NCBI RefSeq assembly: GCF_002091675.1
Contig: NZ_BDAE01000010.1
Location: forward strand, 1-64,000
Direction: 5' to 3'
Length of the DNA: 64,000 nucleotides
Source of the DNA: Pseudomonas luteola NBRC 103146
Lineage (GTDB): Bacteria > Pseudomonadota > Gammaproteobacteria > Pseudomonadales > Pseudomonadaceae
The notes under the pieces are model-generated. The model had not been told where the DNA came from. It saw only the letters and a list, made by a program, of their open reading frames with translations, and made no database searches. Position 1 is the first letter of the stretch; the number at the start of each line of letters is the position of its first letter. Shown here in pieces: positions 26,749-36,166 of this stretch. The translations under genes and the position numbers were made by a program.

Positions 26749-28180
26749 GGCACTCCAGCGGCTGGTACCGCACTCATTGTTGGGAAGAATGCTGTTGCTT
26801 ACGTTGCTGGCGGTTCTGCTGGCCCAGGGCGTTTCCAGCCTCTTCTGGATATCGCACTTGCGTGCCAGCCGAATGGAAGGCCTGCTGAACGCTTCGCGCA
26901 GCCTTGGTTACTCCATTGCGGCCAGCGTGCGTTACTTCAGTCTGCTACCGCCGGCGTATCGTCCGGTAGTGCTGGAGCAGTTGCGTAATATGGGCGGTAC
27001 ACGGTTTTTCGTATCGCTTAATGAAAAGCCCTTGATCATGGAGCCGCTGCCCGATTCGCCTGGCAAGCAGGCGGTACTTCATGCTGTGGAGTCAGTCTTG
27101 CGGGAGCGTCTCGGCAATGGGATGCCGATGTATGTGGAGTTTGTCAGCCCCAAGCACCTGCGCCTGTTCAATGGCAATCTTTCCCTGGATGAGTTGCCAC
27201 GCTCCTGGGCGCACTACGTCCTCAGCTTTGAACCACTAGATCCGCCCATTCTGGTCACCCAGATACGAATAGGCCCGGAGGAGTGGGTCTACATCGGGAC
27301 ACTGATGCCAGCCCCTTATCTCACCCTGGATGAGCCGTTCCTGCCTCTGCAGCAGGCTTGGTTCATCCTGTTCAGCAGCGCTTTTCTGCTCTTGTTCATC
27401 GGCCTGCTCATCCACTGGCAGAGCCGGCCGCTTAAACGTTTGTCGCAAGAGGCACGTGAGCTTTCGCTGGAGGCACAGGTTCAACCCCTTCCTGAAGTCG
27501 GGGCGAGTGAAATTCAGGAAGTCACACGCGCCTTCAACACCATGCGTGATCGTATCAGTCGATACCTGGCCGAGCGGGGCCAGCTTTTCAGTGCGATTTC
27601 CCATGATCTGCGGACCCCTATCACCCGGCTGCGGCTCCGTGCCGAGTTACTGGAGGATGAGGCATTGCAGGCGCGCTTCAATCGAGACCTTGACGAACTG
27701 GATCTGCTAGTCAAGGGAGCACTGCAGTGCGTCAAGGACACCGATATTCACGAAAACATCGAGTCGGTAGACCTCAATCTCCTGCTGAGCAATATCGTCG
27801 AGCCTTACCAGGCCGGTGAGCAGCCTCGAGCGACGTTGCAAGGTGAGGCGGTAGCTCTCTATCCCGGCAAGCCGCTGGCCTTGAAGCGCTGTATCGGCAA
27901 TGTACTCGACAACGCGCTGAAATACGGTAATCGGGCGCACTTGACGGTGGAGGATGATGGCAAGGTATTTATGCTGCATGTCGACGATGAAGGCCCAGGG
28001 GTGCCAGAAAAGGATTTAGAGCAGGTTTTCGAACCGCATGTCCGCCTGACAGGTCAACAGCAGGGATACGGATTGGGGCTCGGGATTGCGCGCAATTTAG
28101 CCCATGCCCATGGGGGGGAGGTGGTCTTGCGTAATCGTCGGGAAGGGGGCCTGCGGGTCACGCTGACATTGCCGCGCTAG
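26723..28180 (+). CDS. gtrS: Sensor histidine kinase GtrS
   Basis: The 485-residue membrane kinase has two membrane segments (about residues 20-45 and 205-230) around a periplasmic sensor domain. A HAMP segment (QSRPLKRLSQEARELSLEA), the phospho-acceptor His in FSAISHDLRTPITRLRLR, and ATPase boxes (GNVLDNALKYG, GEGP-like DDEGPGVP, GYGLGLGIAR) follow. In P. aeruginosa GtrS is reported to sense 2-ketogluconate or 6-phosphogluconate; the ligand here is inferred. I chose ATG 26723 because GCAGGTG precedes it; ATG 26738 is possible. Confidence 0.9.
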   Translation: MARPLMFFKALQRLVPHSLLGRMLLLTLLAVLLAQGVSSLFWISHLRASRMEGLLNASRSLGYSIAASVRYFSLLPPAYRPVVLEQLRNMGGTRFFVSLNEKPLIMEPLPDSPGKQAVLHAVESVLRERLGNGMPMYVEFVSPKHLRLFNGNLSLDELPRSWAHYVLSFEPLDPPILVTQIRIGPEEWVYIGTLMPAPYLTLDEPFLPLQQAWFILFSSAFLLLFIGLLIHWQSRPLKRLSQEARELSLEAQVQPLPEVGASEIQEVTRAFNTMRDRISRYLAERGQLFSAISHDLRTPITRLRLRAELLEDEALQARFNRDLDELDLLVKGALQCVKDTDIHENIESVDLNLLLSNIVEPYQAGEQPRATLQGEAVALYPGKPLALKRCIGNVLDNALKYGNRAHLTVEDDGKVFMLHVDDEGPGVPEKDLEQVFEPHVRLTGQQQGYGLGLGIARNLAHAHGGEVVLRNRREGGLRVTLTLPR

Positions 28181-28319
28181 AGGCGTCCTGAAACGAGTGG
28201 CGTCAAATTGTGATCGATATCTACAAAAGCCGCCTAATGTAACGGCATTGTGACATTAATGATTCCCTTCGTTACCCACGCTGGCCAAGGGCTGGCTAGA
28301 CTCCGATCAGATTTATAAA

Positions 28320-28327
28320 AACAACAA
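28320..28327 (+). promoter_or_regulatory. Candidate Hfq/Crc CA motif at gltB
   Basis: AACAACAA overlaps the AAGG ribosome binding site, 11 nt before the gltB ATG. It fits the AAnAAnAA pattern through which Hfq with Crc blocks translation of catabolic transporters in pseudomonads. The role here is inferred from pattern and position. Confidence 0.6.
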
Positions 28328-28338
28328 GGTCACTGATC

Positions 28339-29598
28339 ATGAAAGCACTCAATCGTCTCGCCCTCGCGGTTTCTTTGTCCTGCTTGAGCCAATTACCCCT
28401 AACCGCCCAGGCGGGTGAAGTGAAAGTCCTGCATTGGTGGACTTCAGGTGGTGAAGCTCGGGCTGTCGATACCCTCAAGCAAATGATGCAAAAGCAGGGC
28501 GATACCTGGAAGGATTTCGCGGTTGCCGGCGGTGCCGGTGAGGCCGCGATGACCGTTCTGAAAACCCGTGCGGTTTCTGGCAATCCTCCTTCTGCAGCAC
28601 AGCTCAAAGGCCCCGACATTCAGGAGTGGGCTGACATGGGCTTTCTTACCAACCTGAACGACATCGCCAAGGCCGGAAAATGGGACAGCATCATGCCCAA
28701 GCGCATCGCTGAAACCATGCAGCATGATGGTGATTACGTCGCCGTTCCCGCCGGTGTTCATCGCATCAACTGGCTCTGGATAAACCCTGAGGCCTTCCAG
28801 AAAGCGGGCGCCAAGGTGCCAACGACACTAGATGAGTTCTTCGAGGCTGCAGACAAGCTCAAGGCAGCAGGTATCATTCCGATTGCCCACGGCGGTCAGA
28901 ACTGGCAGGACACCACCATTTTCGAGTCGCTGGTCATGGCCATGATGGGGCCAGAGGACTATCACAAGGCATTTGTCGAAACTGACGAAGACACTTTGCG
29001 CAGCGACAAGATGGTTGAAGTGTTCAAGACCTTCAAGCGTATTCGCAACTACATCGACCCAGATGCAGCGGGCCGTGACTGGAACCTGGCTACCGCCATG
29101 GTCATCAATGGCAAGGCCGGTATGCAGATTATGGGCGACTGGGCCAAGGCCGAGTTTACGGCTGCAAACAAGACTGCTGGCAAGGACTACCTGTGCGTAG
29201 TCATGCCGGGCACTCAGGGTGACTTCATCTACAACATCGATTCCCTGGCCATGTTTAAGCTCAAGGACGAGGCAAACAGGAAAGCCCAGGACGACTTGGC
29301 CCGTACTGTCATCGACAAGCCTTTCCAAGAAGTCTTCAACCTGAACAAAGGCTCGATTCCTGTTCGCAATGATATCGACATGGCGAAGTTCGATGACTGT
29401 GCCAAACAGTCCATGAAGGATTTCCAGGCAGCCAACGACTCGGGCAAAGCGGAGCCAAGCCTGGCGCATAGCATGGCCAACACCAGCTATATCCAGGGCG
29501 CTGTCTTCGATGTGATCACCAACTTCTTCAACGATCCAAGCGCCGACCCCCAAAAGGCGACCGAACAACTGGTCGCCTCCATCAAAGCGGCGCAGTAA
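28339..29598 (+). CDS. gltB: Glucose ABC transporter, periplasmic binding protein
   Basis: The 419-residue protein starts with a Sec signal peptide (about residues 1-25, ending LTAQA). It belongs to family-1 extracellular solute-binding proteins ([20 protein letters not shown] after the signal). It would bind glucose in the periplasm and deliver it to GltFG. It is the first gene of the transporter operon and has a candidate Hfq/Crc site over its ribosome binding site. The glucose assignment comes from gene order next to edd, glk and oprB; mannose is a possible second substrate given the downstream genes. Confidence 0.92.
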   Translation: MKALNRLALAVSLSCLSQLPLTAQAGEVKVLHWWTSGGEARAVDTLKQMMQKQGDTWKDFAVAGGAGEAAMTVLKTRAVSGNPPSAAQLKGPDIQEWADMGFLTNLNDIAKAGKWDSIMPKRIAETMQHDGDYVAVPAGVHRINWLWINPEAFQKAGAKVPTTLDEFFEAADKLKAAGIIPIAHGGQNWQDTTIFESLVMAMMGPEDYHKAFVETDEDTLRSDKMVEVFKTFKRIRNYIDPDAAGRDWNLATAMVINGKAGMQIMGDWAKAEFTAANKTAGKDYLCVVMPGTQGDFIYNIDSLAMFKLKDEANRKAQDDLARTVIDKPFQEVFNLNKGSIPVRNDIDMAKFDDCAKQSMKDFQAANDSGKAEPSLAHSMANTSYIQGAVFDVITNFFNDPSADPQKATEQLVASIKAAQ

Positions 29599-29611
29599 TG
29601 CAGTAAGGGCA

Positions 29612-29629
29612 GGGCGTTGCAAGACGCCC
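29612..29629 (+). other. Stem-loop between gltB and gltF
   Basis: GGGCGT (29612-29617) pairs with ACGCCC (29624-29629) around TTGCAAG-like loop bases, without a T tract. Hairpins in this position often protect the binding-protein mRNA so that it exceeds the permease mRNA. Confidence 0.45.
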
Positions 29630-29676
29630 GGTCCTGATGCAAATACCAACCTACGGGTTGGATCAGGAGTTCTTCG

Positions 29677-30606
29677 ATGTCTTTAAGCGAAGTGCAAATC
29701 ATGCGCACAGGTACCAGCACGTCTGTACGAAAGCCTGACCGCCTCCAGAAATGGCTTCCCAAGCTGGTTCTGGCCCCTACCGCGGTGGCAATGATTGTTT
29801 GCCTGTACGGCTACATGCTGTGGACGGCCGTGATCTCATTGACCACGTCCCGCTTCATGCCGGTGTATAACTTTGCAGGTCTTGCCCAGTTTGAACGCCT
29901 ACTGGCTAACGACCGTTGGCTGGTGGCCTGTAAAAACCTGGCCATCTTTGGCGGGATGTTTATCCTGCTTTGCCTGATCATCGGCGTGTTCTTCGCCATC
30001 CTGCTGGATCAACGCATCCGACGCGAAGGTTTTATCCGCACCATTTATCTTTATCCCATGGCGCTATCGATGATCGTTACCGGTACTGCCTGGAAGTGGC
30101 TGCTCAACCCAGGGTTAGGCCTGGACAAGCTCCTGCGCGACTGGGGATGGGAAGGTTTCCGCTTTGACTGGCTTGTTGATACGGATAGGGTCATCTATTG
30201 CTTGCTGATCGCTGCGATCTGGCAGGCCTCCGGCTTTGTCATGGCAATGTTCCTGGCCGGTTTACGCGGCGTGGATAGCGCCATCATTCGTGCCGCACAA
30301 ATCGACGGAGCCTCGCTGCCCACGATTTATCTGCGCATCGTTCTACCCAGTTTGCGACCTGTTTTTTTCAGTGCCGTGATGATCCTGTCGCACATTGCGA
30401 TCAAGAGCTTTGACTTGGTAATGGCCATGACCGCCGGTGGACCCGGTTACTCATCCGACCTTCCTGCGGTCTTCATGTATCAACACACCTTTACACGCGG
30501 GCAAATGGGCTTGGGGGCGGCCAGCTCCGTCCTGATGCTTGGCGCGGTGCTTGCCATCCTGGTGCCTTACCTTTATTCCGAACTGCGGAGCAAGCGTCAT
30601 GGCTGA
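29677..30606 (+). CDS. gltF: Glucose ABC transporter permease
   Basis: The 309-residue protein has six membrane segments and the permease EAA-type loop (DGASLPTIYLRIVLPSLRPV near residue 210), typical of MalF-like subunits. It pairs with GltG and the GltK ATPase. An AGGAG site precedes the ATG. Its end overlaps the gltG start by 8 bp. Confidence 0.93.
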   Translation: MSLSEVQIMRTGTSTSVRKPDRLQKWLPKLVLAPTAVAMIVCLYGYMLWTAVISLTTSRFMPVYNFAGLAQFERLLANDRWLVACKNLAIFGGMFILLCLIIGVFFAILLDQRIRREGFIRTIYLYPMALSMIVTGTAWKWLLNPGLGLDKLLRDWGWEGFRFDWLVDTDRVIYCLLIAAIWQASGFVMAMFLAGLRGVDSAIIRAAQIDGASLPTIYLRIVLPSLRPVFFSAVMILSHIAIKSFDLVMAMTAGGPGYSSDLPAVFMYQHTFTRGQMGLGAASSVLMLGAVLAILVPYLYSELRSKRHG

Positions 30607-31444
30607 TCTTTCCCACAGCAAGCGCTGGTCTTTCAACCGCATTGCAATTCACACTACGCTTCTGGTGGCTTGCGCTGTCTATCTCGTGCCACTGGTAGTC
30701 ATGCTGTTAACTAGCTTCAAGACACCGGATGACGTGCGCACCGGTAACCTGCTGACGTTACCCGTAGACTGGACACTCATTGGCTGGATAAAGGCCTGGA
30801 GTACGGTTCACGAGTACTTCTGGAACTCCTTCATGATCACGGTTCCTGCCGTCATCATCTCGACTTTCATCGGTGCGCTTAACGGCTACGCCTTGTCGAA
30901 GTGGAGCTTCAAGGGCTCGAACGTATTGTTCAGCATGCTGCTGTTCGGCTGCTTCATCCCGTTCCAGGTCATTCTGTTACCAATGTCATTCACCTTGGGC
31001 AAGCTGGGTCTGGCCAATACCACGACCGGACTCGTGCTGGTTCACGTCATCTACGGTCTGGCCTTCACAACGCTTTTCTTCCGGAACTATTACGTCGGTA
31101 TTCCGGATGCCCTGATCAAGGCGGCACGTCTGGATGGTGCAGGCTTCTTCACCATCTTCTGGAAGATCCTGCTGCCGCTTTCCACCCCTATCGTGATGGT
31201 AAGCCTGATCTGGCAATTCACTCAGGTCTGGAATGACTTTCTGTTTGGCGTAGTGTTCGCCAGCGGCTCTGCGCAGCCGATTACGGTAGCGCTCAACAAC
31301 CTCGTCAATACCAGTACCGGGGCCAAGGAATACAACGTTGATATGGCCGCTGCGATGATTGCGGCGCTGCCGACACTGCTCGTTTACATCTTCGCCGGCA
31401 AGTATTTCGTCCGTGGTCTGACCTCGGGCGTCGTCAAAGGATAA
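30599..31444 (+). CDS. gltG: Glucose ABC transporter permease
   Basis: The 281-residue MalG-like permease carries the EAA loop AARLDGAGFFTIFWKILLPL near residue 180 and six hydrophobic spans. I use the ATG at 30599, which overlaps gltF; the longer frame from 30539 lies inside gltF. It forms the membrane channel with GltF. Confidence 0.93.
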   Translation: MADLSHSKRWSFNRIAIHTTLLVACAVYLVPLVVMLLTSFKTPDDVRTGNLLTLPVDWTLIGWIKAWSTVHEYFWNSFMITVPAVIISTFIGALNGYALSKWSFKGSNVLFSMLLFGCFIPFQVILLPMSFTLGKLGLANTTTGLVLVHVIYGLAFTTLFFRNYYVGIPDALIKAARLDGAGFFTIFWKILLPLSTPIVMVSLIWQFTQVWNDFLFGVVFASGSAQPITVALNNLVNTSTGAKEYNVDMAAAMIAALPTLLVYIFAGKYFVRGLTSGVVKG

Positions 31445-31452
31445 GAACAATC

Positions 31453-32556
31453 ATGGCCGCACTAGAACTTAAAAATGTCCGCAAGACCTACGGCAACGCT
31501 GCTCAGGAAGCGCTTAAAGGTATCAACATCAGTATCGAGACCGGGCAGTTCCTGATCCTGGTTGGTCCTTCCGGTTGCGGTAAGTCTACGCTGATGAACG
31601 CCATCGCTGGCCTGGAAGATATTTCCAGCGGGGCCATCATGCTGGGTGGTGAGGATGTAACTGCGGTCGAGCCCAAGGACCGCGATATCGCCATGGTATT
31701 TCAATCCTATGCGTTGTATCCGACCATGACGGTGCGGGAAAACATCGCCTTTGGGTTGAAGATCCGCAAGACACCTGCTGACCAGATCGCGGCGGAAGTG
31801 GACCGTGTCGCCAAGCTTTTGCAGATTGAGCACCTGCTTGAGCGCAAACCCTCGCAGCTATCCGGTGGGCAACAACAACGTGTCGCCATGGGGCGCGCAC
31901 TGGCGCGCCGCCCCAAGCTTTACCTGTTCGATGAGCCGCTCTCAAATCTTGATGCAAAGTTGCGTGTGGAAATGCGCACCGAGATCAAGCTAATGCACCA
32001 GCGGCTCAAGACTACAACTGTCTACGTTACTCACGACCAGATCGAAGCCATGACGCTGGGCGACCGTGTCGCAGTTATGAAAGAGGGAGAAGTTCAACAG
32101 TTTGGTACTCCCCAGGAAATCTACAACAACCCCGCCAACCTCTTCGTGGCCAGCTTCATTGGTTCTCCGCCAATGAACTTCATTCCTGTCGCGTTGGAGC
32201 AGGAAAACGGGCGCCCTGTGGTGCGTTTGCAGGGGCATGGCGAGCGTACCGCTATTGGTCTACCCATGCTTCAAACCGCTCTGGCAGACGGTCGCGAAGC
32301 AATTTTAGGGGTTCGACCTGAGCAAATCTGTATTCGCAGTGGTCAGATCGGCGATTTGCCATTGGTCAACGCCCGAGTGCAGGTCGTGGAGCCAACAGGT
32401 CCCGACACTCTGGTTTATGTCGAGGTCAATGGCGTCCAGGTGTGTTGCCGAGTAGCGCCAGTCGACACTCCTGAAATCGGATCAATCGTAACGCTAGAGC
32501 TTGATGTAGAGCGTCTCGTATTATTCGAACCTGCTTCAGGTGCTCGTATCGCTTAG
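31453..32556 (+). CDS. gltK: Glucose ABC transporter ATP-binding protein
   Basis: The 367-residue MalK/UgpC-type ATPase shows Walker A VGPSGCGKST, Q-loop in VFQSYALYP, signature LSGGQQQR, Walker B LYLFDEPLSNLD, and the switch His in VTHDQ. A C-terminal TOBE/regulatory domain starts near residue 240. It energises GltFG. It lies 8 bp after gltG and 9 bp before the kinase gene, so all are in one operon. Confidence 0.94.
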   Translation: MAALELKNVRKTYGNAAQEALKGINISIETGQFLILVGPSGCGKSTLMNAIAGLEDISSGAIMLGGEDVTAVEPKDRDIAMVFQSYALYPTMTVRENIAFGLKIRKTPADQIAAEVDRVAKLLQIEHLLERKPSQLSGGQQQRVAMGRALARRPKLYLFDEPLSNLDAKLRVEMRTEIKLMHQRLKTTTVYVTHDQIEAMTLGDRVAVMKEGEVQQFGTPQEIYNNPANLFVASFIGSPPMNFIPVALEQENGRPVVRLQGHGERTAIGLPMLQTALADGREAILGVRPEQICIRSGQIGDLPLVNARVQVVEPTGPDTLVYVEVNGVQVCCRVAPVDTPEIGSIVTLELDVERLVLFEPASGARIA

Positions 32557-32565
32557 GAGAAAGTT

Positions 32566-33477
32566 ATGACATTGCCACGTGTGGTGGTTTTTGGAGAGGC
32601 CTTGACCGATCTGGTCCAGCATTCACCCGGACAGTGGCAAGGCCATCCAGGCGGTGCACCGTGGAATGTTGCCCGGACGCTGGCGCGTCTGGGCGTACCC
32701 GCTGCGTTTGCGGGATCAATCAGCCAGGATTCTCTAGGCGATGAGATTCATGAGCAGTCTCAGGTGTCCGGACTGGATATGCGTTTTCTGCAGCGGGTCG
32801 AAGCTGATCCGCTGGTGGCAGTAGTGCCGTCCAGCAATCCACCTCGGTATTTCTTTGCTGGGGAGGCGGATCTAGCCTTTGATCCGGATGCGTTGCCGCA
32901 AGGCTGGCTCGAGGCTGCTGAACTCTGCCACTTCAGCTGCATCAGTCTGGCCCGTGAGCCGTTGGCTTCCAAACTGCTTGAACAGGCAGAAAAGGCCAAG
33001 GCAGGAGGTAAACGTATCAGCTACGACCCCAACTGGCGAAACCTGATGGGCGATGACTACTGTCGTCGTATCTTTCCAACCCTTGTGAAGCTGGCAGACG
33101 ACATCAAGCTTTCTGACGAAGACCTGGAAAATATCTATCCCGGATTAACGCCTGAACAGGGCTTGAGCCGCCTGCGGAAGATGAATCCAGAGGCCAACAT
33201 CCTCTATACGCAGGGTGCCAAGGGCATCACGCTGCTTTCCAGCCAGGGGGAATGGACTCAGCCTGGTATTCCGATTCATGTGGCGGACACCGTAGGTGCC
33301 GGTGACGCCTGTATGGCGGGGTGGTTGGCGTCAGGGATCATTTCAAGCGCATCACTGGAAGAGCGACTACTTTTCGCAGCTGCCTGTGCCTCGGTGTCTT
33401 GCCAGAAATCGGGGGCCTATGCGCCGACGCTTGATGACGTTCGCGCCATGATGGCGACTTCGCCGCTTCCTGCCTAA
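32566..33477 (+). CDS. PfkB-family sugar kinase, probable fructokinase
   Basis: The 303-residue ribokinase-fold protein starts with VVVFGEALTDLV and the substrate-binding GGAPWNVARTLARLG. It has the catalytic Asp in VADTVGAGDACMAGWLASG near residue 250. The Asn/Asp pattern fits fructokinases such as MtlZ/ScrK rather than ribokinase. Together with the adjacent aldose-ketose isomerase it would phosphorylate fructose to fructose 6-phosphate, which can enter the Entner-Doudoroff route through glucose 6-phosphate. Neither gene is part of the P. aeruginosa glt cluster as I recall it. Confidence 0.83.
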   Translation: MTLPRVVVFGEALTDLVQHSPGQWQGHPGGAPWNVARTLARLGVPAAFAGSISQDSLGDEIHEQSQVSGLDMRFLQRVEADPLVAVVPSSNPPRYFFAGEADLAFDPDALPQGWLEAAELCHFSCISLAREPLASKLLEQAEKAKAGGKRISYDPNWRNLMGDDYCRRIFPTLVKLADDIKLSDEDLENIYPGLTPEQGLSRLRKMNPEANILYTQGAKGITLLSSQGEWTQPGIPIHVADTVGAGDACMAGWLASGIISSASLEERLLFAAACASVSCQKSGAYAPTLDDVRAMMATSPLPA

Positions 33478-33487
33478 GGGACTTCGT

Positions 33488-34699
33488 ATGAACTTTCCAG
33501 ACTTCCGTCAACGTGACACTCTGCTGGATCATATCCAGCATACGCTGGCTTTCTACTATCCACGCTGCATCGACGAGCAGGGCGGGTTTTTCCAGTTCTT
33601 CCGTGACAATGGCGATATCTACGACCGAGAGACGCGCCATCTTGTCTCCAGTACCCGTTTCGTCTTCAATTTTGCAATGGCCTATCGGCAGTTTGGCAAC
33701 GCTGAATACTTGGGCGCCACACGGCACGGGCTTCGCTTTCTAAGGGAAAAGCATCTGCAGCCCAATGGCAGCTACGCCTGGCTACTGAAGGGCGACAAAG
33801 TAGTAGACGGCACCAATCATGCCTATGGTCTGGCATTCGTTATCCTGGCGTACTCTCACGGCGTCATGGCAGGAGTCGAGGAGAGCAGAGCATGGCTGGC
33901 TGAAGCCTGGGATACCTTTGAGCGTCATTTTTGGCGCGAAGAAGACGGTCTGTACTGTGATGAGATCAGTGCCGACTGGTCCAAGGTTTCCTCCTATCGT
34001 GGACAAAATGCCAACATGCATGCCTGCGAGGCGCTTCTGGCTGCCTATGAGGCGACACAAGAGTCCCGCTATCTGGACCGCGCCGAAACGCTTGCACTCA
34101 ATATGACTCAGCGCCAGGCAGCACTTAGCCAGGAACGTGCTGAGGTTGCTCAGGATGTATCAGGCGGGTTGATCTGGGAGCATTACCATCAGGATTGGAG
34201 CATCGATTGGGATTACAACAGAGATGATCCTGCCAACCTGTTCCGCCCTTGGGGTTTCCAGCCTGGACATCAGGTCGAGTGGGCCAAGCTCTTGCTGATT
34301 CTCGAGCGCCATCGTCCCCAGGCATGGTTGGCGCCACGTGCTGCAGAGCTGTTTGATGCCGCGTGGAAAACCTCATGGGATCATGAACATGGTGGCCTAT
34401 ATTACGGGTTCGCTCCGGATGGCAGCGTTTGTGATCCAGACAAGTACTTCTGGGTTCAGGCCGAGGCCTTGGCGGCTGCAGCCTTGCTTGCCGAGCGCAC
34501 CGGCAACGGTAAATATTGGAAACAATATGAACAGCTCTGGCACTATAGTTGGGAGCATTTCATTGATCACGAGTATGGCGCTTGGTGGCGCATCCTCGAC
34601 CGTCGAAATACCAAGTATTCCGACGAAAAAAGTCCGGCCGGAAAGGTCGACTACCACACCATGGGAGCCTGTTACGAGGTACTCAATGTTCTGCCGTGA
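33488..34699 (+). CDS. AGE-family isomerase, probable D-mannose isomerase
   Basis: The 403-residue protein has the (alpha/alpha)6-barrel signature of the N-acylglucosamine 2-epimerase/YihS/mannose isomerase superfamily. This includes RHLVSSTRFVFNFA, a His in GTNHAYGLAFVILA, RGQNANMHACEALLAAYE, FQPGHQVEWAKLLL and the C-terminal KVDYHTMGACYEV. In this family the histidines in NMH, GHQVEW and YHTMGA catalyse mannose-fructose interconversion. It is 10 bp after the fructokinase gene, which supports mannose to fructose to fructose 6-phosphate. N-acylglucosamine epimerase activity is less likely because there is no amino-sugar context. Confidence 0.8.
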   Translation: MNFPDFRQRDTLLDHIQHTLAFYYPRCIDEQGGFFQFFRDNGDIYDRETRHLVSSTRFVFNFAMAYRQFGNAEYLGATRHGLRFLREKHLQPNGSYAWLLKGDKVVDGTNHAYGLAFVILAYSHGVMAGVEESRAWLAEAWDTFERHFWREEDGLYCDEISADWSKVSSYRGQNANMHACEALLAAYEATQESRYLDRAETLALNMTQRQAALSQERAEVAQDVSGGLIWEHYHQDWSIDWDYNRDDPANLFRPWGFQPGHQVEWAKLLLILERHRPQAWLAPRAAELFDAAWKTSWDHEHGGLYYGFAPDGSVCDPDKYFWVQAEALAAAALLAERTGNGKYWKQYEQLWHYSWEHFIDHEYGAWWRILDRRNTKYSDEKSPAGKVDYHTMGACYEVLNVLP

Positions 34700-34775
34700 A
34701 GTTTAGCCAGTTATTGGCGTGGGACCTGTGGTGTGTTGCGTATAGCCCATTAAAAATTATAAAGGACCGAGAAGA

Positions 34776-36092
34776 ATGTATAAGCATAAAGGCAAACGCG
34801 TACGGCACTTGGCTGTGTTGTCGTTAGCTGCACTGGGTGGACTCAGTGCCACTGCCCATGCAGCCGATGCCTTCGACCCTGAAGCAGGTGGTATGACAGG
34901 CGATTGGGGTGGCCTGCGTACTGAACTGCTAGATAAGGGTTACGACATCAAGTTGGAGTACGTCGGGGAAGGCGCTACCAACATGCGAGGTGGATACGAC
35001 AAGGATCACACCGCACGTTGGTCTTCCCAGTACATGTTCGGCCTGGCGGTCGACATGAACAAGACGTTGGGTTGGGAGAATTCCGTATTCAAAGTTGCCA
35101 TTACTTCACGTGACGGCCGTAACCTGACCAACGACAATATTGGTGATCCACGTTCCGGTACGTATTCTTCCGTACAAGAAGTCTGGGGTCGCGGCCAGAC
35201 CTGGCGCCTTACCCAGTTGTGGTTGAGCAAGGGGTTCTTTGATGGCCGCCTAGACATCAAAGCGGGTCGTTTCGGCGAGGGTGAAGATTTCAACTCGTTC
35301 GACTGTGACTTCCAGAACCTGGCGTTCTGTGGCTCCCAGGTGGGTAACTGGGTAGGTGATCAGTGGTACAACTGGCCGGTCAGCCAGTGGGCCATGCGCG
35401 TCAAGTACAACCTGACACCTGAGCTGTTTGCGCAGGTTGGGGTTTACGAGCAGAACCCGTCGCTGCTTGAAACCGGTAATGGCTTCAAAATGAATACCAG
35501 CGGTGCCAAAGGCGTGATCCTGCCAGTTGAGCTGGTATGGTTGCCAACACTGAACAGCCTACCGGGTGAGTACCGCTTCGGTTACTACTACAGCACCGCT
35601 GATGCGGATGATGTGGATGGTGTTTCCAGCCGTCATTCCAGTAAGCATGGCTATTGGGTTGTAGCCAAGCAGCAGCTGACCAAGCACAACGGTGATGCTT
35701 CTCGTGGTCTGAGTGTATTCGCCAACTTCACGGTGCATGACAAGGCTACCAACAAGGTAGACAACTACATCCAGGCTGGTGTGGTGTACAAGGGACCATT
35801 CGATGCGCGACCAAAAGACGACATCGGTTTCGGTGTGGCCCGTATCCACACCAACAGCGATGCGCGTGATGCGCAACGTGCAGCCAACCTTGCTACCGGT
35901 ATCGACGATTATGACAACCCAGGCTACGTACCGCTGCAGTACAGCGAATACGATGCTGAGCTGTACTACGGCGTACACGTGACCAACTGGCTCACCCTAC
36001 GTCCGAATATTCAGTACATGCGTAACCCGGGCGGCGTCAAGGAAGTTGATAATGCTGTTGTCGGCGGCCTGAAGGTCCAAGCGGTGTTCTAA
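34776..36092 (+). CDS. oprB: Carbohydrate-selective porin OprB
   Basis: The 438-residue outer-membrane barrel has a signal peptide of about 31 residues (ending ATAHA) and starts GGMTGDWGGLRTELLDKGYD, characteristic of OprB. The C-terminus ends in aromatic Phe (KVQAVF), as expected for BAM recognition. It lets glucose and related sugars cross the outer membrane. It is 76 bp after the isomerase gene and is probably expressed both with the operon and from its own promoter. A hairpin follows the stop. Confidence 0.94.
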   Translation: MYKHKGKRVRHLAVLSLAALGGLSATAHAADAFDPEAGGMTGDWGGLRTELLDKGYDIKLEYVGEGATNMRGGYDKDHTARWSSQYMFGLAVDMNKTLGWENSVFKVAITSRDGRNLTNDNIGDPRSGTYSSVQEVWGRGQTWRLTQLWLSKGFFDGRLDIKAGRFGEGEDFNSFDCDFQNLAFCGSQVGNWVGDQWYNWPVSQWAMRVKYNLTPELFAQVGVYEQNPSLLETGNGFKMNTSGAKGVILPVELVWLPTLNSLPGEYRFGYYYSTADADDVDGVSSRHSSKHGYWVVAKQQLTKHNGDASRGLSVFANFTVHDKATNKVDNYIQAGVVYKGPFDARPKDDIGFGVARIHTNSDARDAQRAANLATGIDDYDNPGYVPLQYSEYDAELYYGVHVTNWLTLRPNIQYMRNPGGVKEVDNAVVGGLKVQAVF

Positions 36093-36113
36093 TTCCGCAG
36101 ATGGTACTGGGCG

Positions 36114-36143
36114 CAGCGAACAGTGTGTTTATACTGTTCGCTG
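36114..36143 (+). terminator. Hairpin after oprB
   Basis: CAGCGAACAGT (36114-36124) pairs perfectly with 36133-36143 around an 8-nt loop, and the stem can extend imperfectly. There is no T tract, so it may be a 3'-stabilising or leaky terminator before the DUF1289 gene. Confidence 0.5.
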
Positions 36144-36166
36144 TGTCCAGATGCTGAGGTAGCCCT

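Noticed and set aside
28306-28320. HexR operator upstream of gltB
   Set aside because: GATTTATAAAAACAA keeps only the ACAA half of the TTGT-N7-ACAA consensus; the left half does not match.
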